64,000 bases of DNA from Tachypleus tridentatus (lineage: Eukaryota > Arthropoda > Merostomata > Xiphosura > Limulidae), in the NCBI RefSeq assembly GCF_004210375.1, contig NC_134833.1, positions 141,290,127 to 141,354,126 of the forward strand, given 5' to 3'. This document shows positions 50,501 through 62,220 of this stretch, one piece after another; the stretch's first letter is position 1; each line of letters starts with the position of its first letter. The translations under genes and the position numbers were made by a program. The notes beneath the pieces were generated by a model. The model was not told where the DNA came from and did not search any database. It saw only the letters and a program-made list of their open reading frames with translations.

Positions 50501-51599
50501 GTGAGATTGGAAAACGTGGGTTTTTGAATTTATGAACAAAAATATATTAGATTAAGACTAATAGCTTCTTTGGTTTAGATCAAACAAAAACTTTAGACCA
50601 CCAGACTGAGAAGAAACATTACAGAGCATATTCAGTAGGTAGGATATACATTTTCCTGCATATAGGGTGAACAAATGGTTCTGTCCTGAAGAAAGTCTAC
50701 CTCTCAAAATTTTTTTTGGTGGTCAAGCTTTCTTTGTTACCAGTAAAGAAAATTTATTTTTAGAGCAGGTATGACAGGCTGATCTCAAGTATACAAGTTT
50801 TTCTCATTCTAAATAAGGTAAAATGACTCTGCTAATAATTAAATGTCAGTTCACAAAACAAAAACCTATTCTACCAGTTTCATTTTCTACTGCCTAGTAT
50901 TACATGTTTGAACATGAGTGTGTGTTTTGATGTGGAATTATCTTCAGTCTGTGTTTGTAGCTGCCTTGCTAACTGTTAATTAGAATTTCTGGACATTCTT
51001 GGAGATTTGTTAACAGTGATGTTTTAATACTCCAGGACATACTAGGAGGATTGTTCTTAGTCACGCTGTTAATGGTTGTCTTGCTTCCCATCATCGATAC
51101 CATCGACAGTTTTTTCTTGACACATCGCTACTCTCCCTTGGTGTCCATTTTGTTCACCATGTTACTTGTTATTGTTTATCCATCCTCGGACCGTTGGACT
51201 CCAGCCCGGAGCGATACAGCCACCATTTTAGGTTCTGGAGCTGGCGTTGTAGTTGGGACTTGGTTAAACTACAGGCTGGGAATCATCCGTGGTCCTGGTC
51301 TTCCACCACCTTACCAGATTATGTGGCCTGACTACCATGTAGTTGGATTAGCTTTACTCCGAGCTTCCATTGGAATCTCTTGCATAGTGGCAACAAGAGC
51401 TATTTTTAAGAGCATACTGTATGCTGTGATCTGTAATGTACTAAAATTTGATGATCAGAATCTGAAGACAAAGCATAATGTTCAAGTTTTTTTCAAATAT
51501 CTTACTTATAGTGCAATTGGTTTCACAATCACATACCTTTCACCAATGGTTTTTCGATTTCTGAACATTGAGAGGATTACTATGTTTACTGAAGTTTAG
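43853..51599 (+). CDS. SGPP: Sphingosine-1-phosphate phosphatase (SGPP1/2 family, 3 exons)
   Basis: Exons 43853-44572, 45159-45248 and 51036-51599 join in phase 0 to give 457 residues, close to human SGPP1 (about 440) and SGPP2 (about 400). The family consists of ER-membrane enzymes that remove phosphate from sphingosine-1-phosphate, returning sphingosine to ceramide synthesis and limiting S1P signalling. All three PAP2-type motifs are present: KDVIRWPRP at 190-198, PSTH at 217-220 with His220, and SR-x5-H-x3-D at 260-271 with His267 and Asp271, the last spanning the exon 2/3 junction. The block [10 protein letters not shown] is typical of SGPP. Hydrophobic segments lie near 137-160, 175-189, 222-236, 241-259, 271-297 and several more to the end. 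The N-terminus ([20 protein letters not shown]) matches the start of vertebrate SGPP2, which supports the ATG at 43853. The open frame extends to a GTG four codons upstream, which I reject as start. Residues 40-130 are variable, acidic and Ser-rich. Confidence 0.93.
45159..45248 (+). CDS. SGPP: SGPP gene, coding exon 2
   Basis: This 90-nt exon (30 codons) lies between AATTTCAG and GTAAGT. It encodes one membrane segment and the Ser-Arg and His of motif 3 ([11 protein letters not shown]). Confidence 0.92.
45441..46505 (-). mobile_element. Decayed mariner element 1 (SGPP intron 2)
   Basis: The minus-strand frame 46353-46078 encodes the mariner N-terminal helix-turn-helix region: [20 protein letters not shown], then [20 protein letters not shown] and [14 protein letters not shown]. 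Further on, in other frames, come [13 protein letters not shown] (about 45800) and [12 protein letters not shown] (about 45720), the DDE-type catalytic region. Inverted ends match imperfectly: GGGTCATACCTTAAGTAATG on the left and the complement GGTCATCCCATAAGTTATG on the right. At about 1.06 kb with many stops it is non-functional. It lies antisense to the host gene. Confidence 0.88.
48993..49869 (-). mobile_element. Decayed mariner element 2, Mos1-type (SGPP intron 2)
   Basis: The complement reads [10 protein letters not shown], then [20 protein letters not shown] and [18 protein letters not shown] (about 49650-49500), a Mos1-like helix-turn-helix domain. The C-terminal end has [20 protein letters not shown] and [12 protein letters not shown] (49250-49065). 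The central catalytic part is mostly missing. The inverted ends are TGATCAAAAGTTCCAAGA on the left and, reversed, TGATCAAAAAGTTCTAAGAC on the right. It is a dead, internally deleted copy of a family different from element 1. Confidence 0.85.
51036..51599 (+). CDS. SGPP: SGPP gene, coding exon 3
   Basis: The exon follows ACTCCAG and encodes 187 residues and a TAG stop. It opens with the motif 3 aspartate (DILGG) and continues through several hydrophobic segments, with a conserved-looking PTRADT-like stretch ([12 protein letters not shown]). Confidence 0.92.
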   Translation, partial: DILGGLFLVTLLMVVLLPIIDTIDSFFLTHRYSPLVSILFTMLLVIVYPSSDRWTPARSDTATILGSGAGVVVGTWLNYRLGIIRGPGLPPPYQIMWPDYHVVGLALLRASIGISCIVATRAIFKSILYAVICNVLKFDDQNLKTKHNVQVFFKYLTYSAIGFTITYLSPMVFRFLNIERITMFTEV

Positions 51600-54500
51600 T
51601 AATTGTAAAGTATTAAATATTAAAATCATCTTTAAAAAATTACTTTTTATTTAAAACCTAGTTAAAAACTGATTCTTAGTAGATGTTTACATAAATAAAC
51701 ATTTTTATTATTTACATTTATATAACTTTAAAATATAGTAATTTCAGACATTTTCACTGATAGTTTTGCAATTAATATCTTCCAATCAGAAGAAGGATAC
51801 AAAATTAGAGTAAAACTGAAAATCAAATTGATGTACTTGGACGTGCAATTATAATGAACTTTTAAAAAAAATCAAAACTTTATTTAATACATCTGTTAAT
51901 GTTATCTGCAGTAATGGTGAGGTTTTTCTCTTTTAAAACATGGACTTGTTAAAAACTGAATTTTTTTGTTAATTATGTAGTAAGTGCAAAATCATTAATG
52001 TTGTTACATTACAAAGTTTGATAGTTTATAAAATACCAAATTATAATTTTCATTTGTCCAGCAGTTCTGTTATTTTAAAGTGCTAAGATCTATTTTCTAA
52101 TGATTCTTCAAACTTAATTGTAGCTTCTGGTTTAATTTTATGGTAATTTACCTCGCACACATTAATTTATTAACCCTTTAAAAAAGATCAAAAATGAGAT
52201 GTTATAAGTTGGGAGAAACAGGGAGAGATATTTGTATAATGAAGTAATAAAGTATTTTGCTAGTATAGATATGCTACGTGGTTTTAATATGAATTATGTA
52301 ATAGTAATGCTTTAGATGTGTCATCAATGTTGCAAGTAACACAATGGTTGGGTTAGTTGTGTTGTTTGTGGAATAAAAAATATCAATTTTCATCAAGTGA
52401 ATTATTCCAAATAATTGATAATAAAAGATAATTATTTATTACATGTTATGTAATGACCATTCAGTTCTGTGGAAAATCCTCTAAGTATTAGATAACCTGT
52501 TAAAATAATCATGTCTACACTAATATTACTACTCAAATTACTTGTATATTTAATAGTTTTGTACATATGTTGAGTGTTTTTTTTAGTCCCCAAAATAAAG
52601 TTTTGTATTTTCCTATGGTGTTGAGAGAAATTAACATTTATTAATAATGATTTACAACAAATATAGCAACATAACCTTTGTAGTTGCATAGTTCATTTTT
52701 TTGTACTTTTCAAGAAATGTCAAACAAGTCTTGTAGCACTTCGGATTATTTTTCAATTTTATGCAATGTTTGCATAAAACTCCAATAGGTTTTAATGACA
52801 GTGAAATGTAATTAATTGTTGCATTAAACTGTTGTTAAAATCTATTTATAGATAGTAACTTTTATACTCAGGCCTATTTTTAAGTTGTCTTTTGGGTGAT
52901 AGTAAATATATAAAAAAAAGTAAAATTGTTTATTTAGAATATCATTGTATCTAGAACAGAAAGTTAAGTACCTTTTGTTTTTTTATTATTTAATGTTCCA
53001 TGTAGTAAACTGTAAGAACTTCAAGATATGAAAGTTTAATTGTTCACTTTAACTAGACTTGGAAAAAATGGAAATTAAGATTTCTGTTCATTTTCATAAA
53101 AACATATTCAATTATTTGTTAATTAATGAGTTATTTTTAATTCAGGTTATTTAGAGAGTCAAATATGTTGAGTTCATAATGGCTGATAATTCAGGGATAA
53201 TTATAATTGCTGTAACAATTTTGTATGGTATAAATGGCACGTGTTAGTCCAGAAGTGTGATTTTGATAAAGTTTGTGTAATCTGAAAGTGTACTATCATT
53301 TTCCAAATATTACCTTTTTTAAAGACTATATAAATTGTATTCCTAAATACTAAAATATTTACCTGTTTGATTATTGAGCATTGCCCATTGAAAATGTTTG
53401 TATGCCTGTCCTTCTGGTTTATTTTTGATCATGAAAAAGATTATGCAGGTTGAAGTCTGGGTTGATAAGGTAAAGCAGCTTGTGTGGGACTCTGAGTAGG
53501 TGCCGAGCGACTTTCACAAGACTGGTGAGAACCAAGTGCATTATCACTGGATGCCTCCATTAATCAAAAATATATCTTATATGGGGTACCCAGCAATTTT
53601 GTGTACATTGTCAGGTTTGCATAACATTTGATTTTGTAAGATGATAAAAACTGAAAGGTGTCTTGTAGGATGAAGAGTACACTTAATGTTTTATAGTAGA
53701 TGAAATTCATTCTGTGTGTGTTTTGTTCTTACAGTATCTGTTTATAAGATTCATAAAAAGGTGTATAGGGGACATAGTCCAGTAGTACAAATTATTTTTA
53801 TGGTCAAGAATTCCTCCCTCTTCTCGGTAAATATTTTCAGATGTACAACTTTGATTGGGTCAGGTCAAGGATTAACAGTACTGATGTGACGTATCTTGAA
53901 CAAAGTTTTTTTTTTCAATGTTCCAGTACTCATGAGTTTAAAGAAAGAATAAATAATAAAAATTATTTTCACATCCATCACAAGTTTTTACAACATATCA
54001 TGTTCAGAACTTTTATTACCAAGATATTTGTACCAATATTTGTTGATATTCTATAGTTTTAACTTGAAATTCAAAGATTTAATATACATTTTGTATTTTA
54101 TAGGTAAAGGTATTTGTTGTTATTTTTTTATTTGCTCAACCTTTAATGTATCATATAAATCATATAGTGTGGTATTTAATAAACTTTGACTGTGTATTGA
54201 TAACAAGCATTATGTTGTCCTGGTTTTGGTTAATTTTCCCTTTCATTAGTAACCCTGCACAAAAGGTTCAATTAAAAGAGCGAGGTTAAGGGTTGTATAG
54301 TTGTAGTGTGTATGTTAAATGTACATATTTTTTTAAAGTTGTCCTTTAAAACATACATATACAATAACCAGTCTTGTTCTTTTGGTCTTGGGCCTGGGGT
54401 TACTGTTGAGGTATGGAATTCTCCTAAACTTGTTTGATTCAGTGAATTGCTTGCTGTATTGGGCTTTGTATTTATTTTGTTGTTGTTGTTAAATAGTTCA

Positions 54501-56490
54501 TCTGGTGAATAATTATGAAGAATATATTAGTAGCATCCATTCTATGTATTCTTCAAATCCTGTATACATATAGATTAATTACAGTGAATAAAACTAAACT
54601 TAAAGCACTATATATATAAAACAGACATGATTTGTTAAGCATACATGTTATGTCTACTGGATTGAATATTTTCAATAAAATGCCACAGCTATCCATCAAA
54701 AGTGTTGTGAACTGTCACACCTTCTTTCCAACTAATATAACTACAGTTTTAATCACTATTGACCAACACAACTGTTTCTAGTAGTTTTGCTTCAAAATGG
54801 AACTTAATTATTTTGTCTGTGTAAGCTGTATTAGTTGTACACCTCAGAACTTTAACATCTTGGAAAATAAAGAAATATTACACATAACACTTTGGAAAAC
54901 TGCTGCATTTGTTGTAGAGGCTGATTGTGACATGATTGTTTTCACAGCCAAAAACACTGTAGCTGTTTCTACTGGTATATATGTAAACAGTGATAAAAAG
55001 AACAAGATACACTTTGAAGGTGTATACAGAAAAAGAGAGTGTGGGTAATTATTACATGAATCAATACATAAGATGGTTTGTGAAATCTTGTCTTTCTAAC
55101 CATAACTGAAAACTTAGTACTGTTGCAGAATGAGGCACTAACTTGCTAAATTCTGTATACATCTTTGTTTTACTCAAACCTAGTTTAACAGGAAAAACCT
55201 TGACTAGATTTTATAAACTTAGACACAAATGTAAATAGTTGCATTCATCATGAGTAACTTGTTAACATTGATTTTGTACATTCTTTTTGTTTTCTAATTG
55301 ACAAAACTGAACACAACTTGCAAATTATAGTCATTGTTAAATATGCACATAGTAATGAAGAAATATCATGTTTCTTGGAATATTAGTAATACATACCTTA
55401 GTGAACTCATGTGTATAAATAGATAAATATAGACATACAATATTTATTTATTATTTTACAATTCTGAGTAAGTACAGGTGATAGTGTTAAATCTCCCCTT
55501 ACAAATAATGTGTTTATCACAGACATGCTCCATCATGAAAAGCTATCACTGCTACTACTCCACTAAGAAAGGCTCAAAGTATCTTGCAGGTTTGTATGCA
55601 CTTCCAAAATAAATATGTAAATGTCAACTGTGTCATAGTAAGTAATATATATTTTATAAATGTTGTTTTCAAGTAATATTAAAAGTGTTAAACAAAATGC
55701 TTTTTTTATTTTTAAAATTGATTTTAAATAATGTTGAAAGACAACAGGATTCATTATACAAACTGATTGTAATATGGCTTTTTAGAATTAAGAAAATTAT
55801 ACCTAAACCTACTAAGTTTTCCACAAACTGTGTAGTTTTGTAATGTTAAACACCCAAGTTCATGTAAGAACTTGTGTTGCACACAAAATAATGGTTTAAT
55901 ATTTTAAAATTATAAGATACTTAACATGTTTAACTGTTGCAATCAATAGTGCAATATTAGTATTGAGAAACTCACAAAATGAGTATTCCAATATGTGTGT
56001 ATTGGCTAATTTTATGTACAATGTAACGTTTTACAATAAACTGAAGACCCAACAAGGATATTTAAATATTTGTATATATTGTTGATGTAAGATTGTGTGC
56101 AAAGCCAATCGCTCAGACTGATAGGAAAGGCATGTGTGCTGGTAATTTGATATAGGTTGGAACTGACCTTACAGTATTTTCGAAGCGATACATATCAATA
56201 CTGGTTTTATCTGGTTTTTGTTTTTTCGTCACATAAAACTCCAATACATTCTGTATGATGGTGATCTTTATTGAGTTTGTACCTGCCATGCCATAATTTA
56301 ATTAAGTGCTTTCTGTACGATTTTGTATTTTAAAATATAAATATGTGTAATAACTTGGGATACGTAACGAATAGTCTCTGTATGTGTTGAAATTTTTCCC
56401 ACACAGTTTCTGGTATTTGCAAAAGTTTCAAGTTGTTGTTGGGTTACATATTCCAGTAGGTGTTATATTTAGGTATTATGTATGTATGTA
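51600..56490. other. 3' flank of the SGPP gene and intergenic DNA
   Basis: The sequence is AT-rich and unusually free of SINE copies for this window. It includes several AATAAA hexamers. No coding exon was recognised, and the extent of the 3' UTR is unknown. Confidence 0.4.
51694..51699 (+). terminator. First AATAAA after the SGPP stop (candidate poly(A) signal)
   Basis: This is the nearest canonical polyadenylation hexamer, about 95 bp after the stop codon. Others lie near 52245, 52372 and 54177, so the 3' UTR could be much longer. Confidence 0.35.
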
Positions 56491-56492
56491 TG
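56477..56492 (+). repeat. (ATGT)n microsatellite at the left edge of the Tc1 relic
   Basis: Four ATGT units sit where the 5' end of the Tc1 element should begin. Confidence 0.8.
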
Positions 56493-57620
56493 TCTTTAGG
56501 CAGCCATACAGCCATGCAATCTCCATAGACAAACATTGGCATTAGAGTGGGTCGTGCTGAAGAGCTCAATGACTTTCAACGTGGCACTGTCATAGGATGC
56601 CACCATTCCAACAAGTCAGTTCGTCAAACTTCTGCCCTGTTAGTGGTGCCCCGATTACTGTAAGTGCTGTTATTAAGTGGAAACATATAGGAATAACAAC
56701 AACTCAGCCATGAAGTGGTAGACCATCGCGTAAAAATCGTTTGTCCACAGTTGTAACACTTACTACCGAATTCCAAACTGCCTCTGGAAACAACGTCAGC
56801 ACAAGAAATGTTCGTCGAGAGCTTCATGAAGTTGGTTTTCATGATCGAGCAACCGAACACAAGCCTAAGATCATCATGCGCAATGCCAAGCGTTAGCTGG
56901 AGTAGTGTAAAGCACACCGCCATTGGACTCTGGAGCAGTGGAAACGCGTTCTCTGGAGTGATGAATCACGCCTTACTATCTGGCAGTCTGACGGACGAAT
57001 CTGGGTTTGGCAGATGCCAGGAGAACTCTACCTGCCCGAATGCATAGTGCCAACTGCAAAATATTGTGGAGGAGGAATAATGGTCTGGGGATGTTTTTCA
57101 TGGTTTGGGTTAGGCTATTTAGCTCCAGTGGAAAGAAATCTTAATGCTACAGCATACAATGACATTCCAGAGAATTGTGTGCTTCCAACTTTGTAGCAAT
57201 GGTTTGGGGAAGGCCCTTTTTTTGTTTCAGCATGACAATGCCCCCGTGCACAAAGCGAGGTCCATAAAGACATGGTTTGCTGAGGTTGGTGTGGAAGAAT
57301 TTGACTGGCCTGCGCAGAACCCTGACCTCAACTCTATCGAACACCTTTGGGATGAATTGGAACGCCGACTGCGAGCCAGGCCTTCTCGCCCTACATCAGT
57401 GTCCGACCTCACTAATGCTCTTGTTGCTGCATTGGAGCGAATCCCCGCAACCACGTTCCAAAATCTAATGAAAAGCCTTCCCAGAAGAGTGGAGGCTGTT
57501 ATAGCAGCAAAGGAGGGCCAACTCTACATTAATGCTACTATGGTTTTGGAATCATGTGTTCAACAAGCACATATGGGTGTGATAGACGGGTGTCCGCATA
57601 CTTTTGGCCATATAGTGTAT
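56493..57620 (+). mobile_element. Tc1-family DNA transposon relic, fish-like
   Basis: The element carries a broken Tc1 transposase reading GRAEELNDFQRGTVIGCHHS at its start. It continues with [45 protein letters not shown] and DWPAQNPDLNSIEHLWDELE. The last carries the third catalytic acidic residue region of the DDE triad. The 3' end, GGTGTCCGCATACTTTTGG then CCATATAGTGTA, is a typical Tc1 terminal repeat next to TA. The matching 5' terminal repeat is missing. The start ATG is replaced by GTG at 56549, there are premature stops (for example the TAG at about 57196 after NCVLPTL), at least one frameshift, and apparently an internal deletion after the first helix-turn-helix. Confidence 0.92.
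57183..57559 (+). pseudogene. Tc1 transposase, longest surviving C-terminal frame
   Basis: The open frame covers the catalytic core end and C-terminus (LFLFQHDNAPVHKARS to RRVEAVIAAKEGQ). It is cut off from the preceding part by a stop and a frameshift in a T run near 57220. It then reads into unrelated flank up to 57770. It is part of the relic described at 56493. Confidence 0.85.
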
Positions 57621-57621
57621 A

Positions 57622-59270
57622 TCACATGCGTATGTTACCGCATTTACAACTTTTATTCTAATTTTAAGAAAAACAATGAAAGTAGATTTAGATATGGATT
57701 TTTTTTTAATCTCACGATTTACTTTAATGATATTGCTTTGTTGAAACAATCTTGCGAATTTGTTTCATGACAGTTTCATCCGAAGATTCGGCTACACGTG
57801 TATCTTATTTCTATACTTCGATTTTACATGCTTTAATCCAACTGGAAATCAACTGCCTTGGTTTATTGAGATCGGCAGGCAAAGGTGTCAGATGCACAAA
57901 AATTACGTAATTCAGTTTATGTTAATTACAATTATTCATTTGGGATTTATATATTACTATATTGGTTTTATAATGTCTTCACATTTTGTTTTATTCGTTA
58001 CTCTTTCAGTAAATGGTAATTTTATAAACGTAATGTATTACTGGAATTCCCAGGGGCCGCGAACAACAGTACCTCTATCTTAAAGTAAGTACACTACTGC
58101 GAATTCCCAGGGGGCCGCGAACAACAGTTTCGTAACCTCTATCTTAAAGCAAGGGTAACGCAAGAACACTATAGCGTTATAAACCAGCCCTGACGAATAT
58201 GCGCCGGGTCAAACACAGCTTACAACTAATAAAAGGATTAATTAAGGTTTAAATACACCATGCAAAAATAGTATAAATTTTCCCACATAATAAAGTCATA
58301 AAATACAATACTATATTTCGTGATGACGAGAAAACCTGCTTGTAGAGAAAAATATATATGTAAAAGCGGTTGGTATGGATAGAGAAAGCACTATGTAGAA
58401 GAACGAACATTTCTTCGGTCATCGTCAGGTTCACAAAGAAAGAGGTAACCGACCAATAGCTGACCACATGTTTTAAGGCGGTACGTATACCGTTTCAATT
58501 CATATTCAAGAACTTTTAGGTAACAACTTTTTTTTTTTTACAGATTCGAAATCCTTCAGAGCTCAATGCATTTTCCCTTCACTTTGGATTTTTTTTGTAT
58601 TTTTTGACACAAAGAAAAGTTTGAGTTTTAATTAACTGTTCGAGAAAAGTCTAGTTTTATTTACGCAACTATTACATTCGTGATACACTGAAAAATAAAA
58701 ACAAAATGAGTAATCCTCAATAAACATCGATGTCTTGTTATCTCAATGTGTAAAAAATGTATCCTACACGTGACTAGCTAGTTTATCCATACACAAAAAT
58801 AATTTATGTAAGTCATGCTGATGCGGTTTAAATACAACATATGCAAACTACCAGTAAATAGTAGAAACATGGTTGTTGGTTGTGAACGTACACATTATGT
58901 GTGCGATAAATGTTTAATATTAAACTATACTGCTACGCTGTTTATCACATTAATATCATGGAACAACTGTATCGTAGTTCCTTATTTCCAAGAGGTTGTA
59001 CTGTAAACAGTAATCTTCCTTAAAAGAAGTTGTATTGGTTTCAAAGCACGCGTTTGTTTACAGTTCGAGTCGCTATGGATTTTGCATTTACCCTAGACAT
59101 TGCTGATGGGGTCTAATTATCGTGTAATTTTCCTGTTTATTTTTCATGTTATAGCACTCGATACAAAGAAATGAGGGAAAAATCGTGTGAAATCACTCAT
59201 TTTGAATGTGTAATGTCTAGCAGTAATTAGTGAAATGAAATCTAATACCACTGGTGTGTTTAAATGTTTT
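57622..59270. other. Intergenic stretch
   Basis: Apart from the GC-rich direct repeat at 58043-58155 and a GC-richer patch to about 58210, I see nothing I can support. Confidence 0.4.
58043..58155 (+). repeat. GC-rich direct repeat, 2 copies
   Basis: GGAATTCCCAGGGGCCGCGA with ACAACAGT and ACCTCTATCTTAAAG occurs at 58043 and again at 58101. The second copy carries a short insertion (TTCGTA). Its composition is unlike the flanks. Confidence 0.85.
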
Positions 59271-59275
59271 AACTT

Positions 59276-59488
59276 AAATCACCGAAGTGGTTAGGGCATT
59301 CGACTCGTAATCTAAAGGTCACTGGTTCGAATCACCGTCGCATCAAACATGTTTGCCCTTTCACCTGTGGGGACATTATAACGTTACGGTCAATCCTACT
59401 ATTTGTTGGTAAAAAGAGTTGCTCAAAAGTTGGCGGTGGGTGGTAATGACTAGCTGTCTTCCATTTTGCACGAAATTCAAAACAAATA
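59276..59488 (+). mobile_element. SINE-A copy with internal deletion
   Basis: The head lacks its first bases. The body is intact to TGACTAGCTGTCTTCC and then jumps to the tail (TTGCACGAAATTCAAAACAA). Confidence 0.85.
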
Positions 59489-59489
59489 A

Positions 59490-61484
59490 ACAAACAAATT
59501 ATCGATTATTAGAGACCTTGTAACCAGTAAGTCATAAACCCGCAAATGATCTGGTGCGTAAACGATTTGTACAAAATGTGATGAAACAAATCATTCGGGT
59601 CCGTATCCATTGGTAATTCGAGGGTTAACAAATATTATGATCCATGTTTTACTTCGCGTGCTTATGAGTGTATACACACACATACATCAATCTTTACAAA
59701 CTTTGTGGTTGTTTTTGTTTAATTATTGTTACTTGTTCATTCATTAAACACGTGACGTTTAGTAATAACAATGTGAGGAGTTCCGAGGGGGGTGTTATCA
59801 GGTGGGTGGGTAGTCTTTCGTCGAAATTAATCCCACTACGTCTGCTGTTCACCAGTAACTTCTTCTTCTATCTGGAATTTTAAAAACAAGAAAACATTAT
59901 TCTGATAATATGGATTATTTAAAACTTGATTAATTTTAAAATAACATCATCCAATTTATTAAAAAAAAAAACACTTGCGTGTTACTACGACATTTTATGG
60001 TAACAAGAAACTACTCAGTTTCTGTTAACGGTAGCGACATGAAATAGACTAATTTTGAAATTATCGAGTTGTATGAAATAATATTGTGGTAAAATATGGT
60101 TCTGTGGTTTACCTTTACGTGTTTAAAACGATGAAATCTAGGGTTCGATTCTCCGCGGTTGACAGGGTACCGACATACCATTAACTAGCTTTACACTTAT
60201 TTTTGTAAACAAGTTGATATAATAAATAAGTAATACATTAATTCAGATAGTGCCACTTTAATTATAGCTTGATAACAACAACCGAATGTACTAGTGCGAA
60301 GAATTTTATGCAGACAGTCATATAAATGAAAACGTAATGAAATAAATTCGTGTTTTCAAGTTTTAGCTCAGTTTAATTACGCACCCATTCGCCTGGATGT
60401 TTCTTTCACAACGTACATAGGTAATAACTCGTAGCACTATGTTATTTTGTTGCATAATATCCTGATTTAGATAGTGGAATGCATCTTATTTACCGTACGG
60501 GTACAACATTTCGCAAAACTCGAGAAAAAAATTACAATAATTACATATGCTAAGTATAAAAATCAGAAAATAAAATAAAACATAATTTATACATGTTATT
60601 CTTGAAATTTACACGCTTGTGACAGCTTATATTACATTACATTTCAAGCATAGCTATTTCATGACAATATGTCCATTTTGGTTATCGATATAATATAAGT
60701 ATTTGGGGTCAATGAAATTATATAATCTGCCTGTCCTTAAGAAAAGCCTTGACAAGACCAAATACTGTGGTACTAGAAAAGTGCCACATTTTCTTTCTGT
60801 CTCAGCTTAGAAAGGTGAATTGTTTATCAATTTTATTTCAGACACACGCTTATAATATTTACAAACCTTCAGAATATTCGCCGTGTACAGTGCAATCGAA
60901 GTCTCTCTTCTTTTTTTTTCCAACCCAGTTAACCAAATTTTCAGTTGCAACACCGTGATACATATCCTTCCAAGTTCTCCTGTTATTTGCGTAACTACCC
61001 GATAGGTAAAACAGTGAACCCACGAATGCCACAGTAGTAGTTCTGATTTAACGTATGTCTCTGTTTATTGATCAGTAAGGCTTGTTTGTTTGTTTCAATT
61101 TTTAAGTATTATTTACTTGTATACCATAAACTGGCAAGCACGGTTATTAGTGTTGCATGTGAAGATTGACCTTCGCGTGTGGTATGTTCATTGATGACAG
61201 TCAACACTATTTTCATTGTTGATTCAATCTAGTTTCGCTCGTATCGAAAGCGGAAATAAAGGTAAACCATTTTCCAAATTAAAGAAATGTTTCACTCGTG
61301 ATAGTTTCTTAAACACATATTTTAATTCAACAGGAGGATACACGCTATTTGGAATATTGACTAATATACGAACACAACAAATTAACTAATACCACTGCAG
61401 TCTATAGTGTCTAATTTAGTTTATTGTCGAAATGACCAAAATAAATATATATCTGTGTGTGTGCGCGTCTGTATATTTAAATAC
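59490..61484. other. AT-rich intergenic stretch
   Basis: A weak SINE-C-like fragment with a B box (GGGTTCGATTCTCC) lies at about 60095-60215. Nothing else was recognised. Confidence 0.4.
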
Positions 61485-61494
61485 TGAATTATTT

Positions 61495-61765
61495 GCTTGT
61501 TTATGAATTTCGCACAAAGCTACACGAGGGCTATTTGCGCTAGTCGTCCCTAATTTAGCAGTGTAAGACTAGAGGGAAAGCAGCCAGTCATCACCACCCA
61601 CCGCCAACCCTTGGACTACTCTTTTACCAACGAAGAGTGGGATTGGCCGATCATTATAACTCCCCCACGGCTGAAAGGGCGAGCATGTTTGCTGCGACGG
61701 AGATTCGAACCCGCATCCCTCGGATTACGAGTCGAGTGTCTTAACCACCTGGCCATGCCGGGGCT
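61495..61765 (-). mobile_element. SINE-A copy with target-site duplication
   Basis: The copy is full length and reverse. TGAATTATTT lies at 61485-61494 and 61766-61775. Confidence 0.93.
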
Positions 61766-61775
61766 TGAATTATTT

Positions 61776-62212
61776 AAGAAAGCTACAAAAAGTTTATAAA
61801 AGACTTTACAATAAAAGAAAAAACAGCGTGAAATTTATACAGCATATCCAAACCCTTGATGTAATGCAATTTGATTTTCTAAGCAAGGAAATTAAAATAA
61901 ACTAAAATACATAGATGAAAAATACACTTGAAAAAATAATGAACATCCAACACCAGGGCACAAATCATAGGATGGGGCGTTAGATAATGTCTCATGAATA
62001 TTTGAGGCATTGGTGGAAGTAAGACACAAATACTGTTTGGGTTACACTGTCCGTTCGATTTAATCTCATCTTCGCCGGCCTCTCATGCTTAAACGAAAAG
62101 AAGCAGATGTGTGAACTCTAGTTCAGAACGTGTTAGATCTTTACCGCCTTTCACCGTTTGTAGCCAGATGTAAGAAGATATTTATTCACGAAAAATAATT
62201 AAATAGAATAAA
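61776..62212. other. Intergenic stretch
   Basis: Nothing was recognised here. Confidence 0.4.
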
Positions 62213-62220
62213 AACAATAA

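Larger units (their letters stand above)
45249..51035 (+). other. Intron 2 of the SGPP gene, hosting two mariner relics
   Basis: This 5.8-kb intron contains two different mariner elements, both on the minus strand (45441-46505 and 48993-49869). The stretches 46510-48990 and 49870-51030 contain no recognised gene. They hold a 17-T run near 47481 and a GT repeat near 50109. Confidence 0.8.

Noticed and set aside
57227-57454. Minus-strand frame opposite the Tc1 transposase
   Set aside because: It is the shadow of the transposase coding strand.
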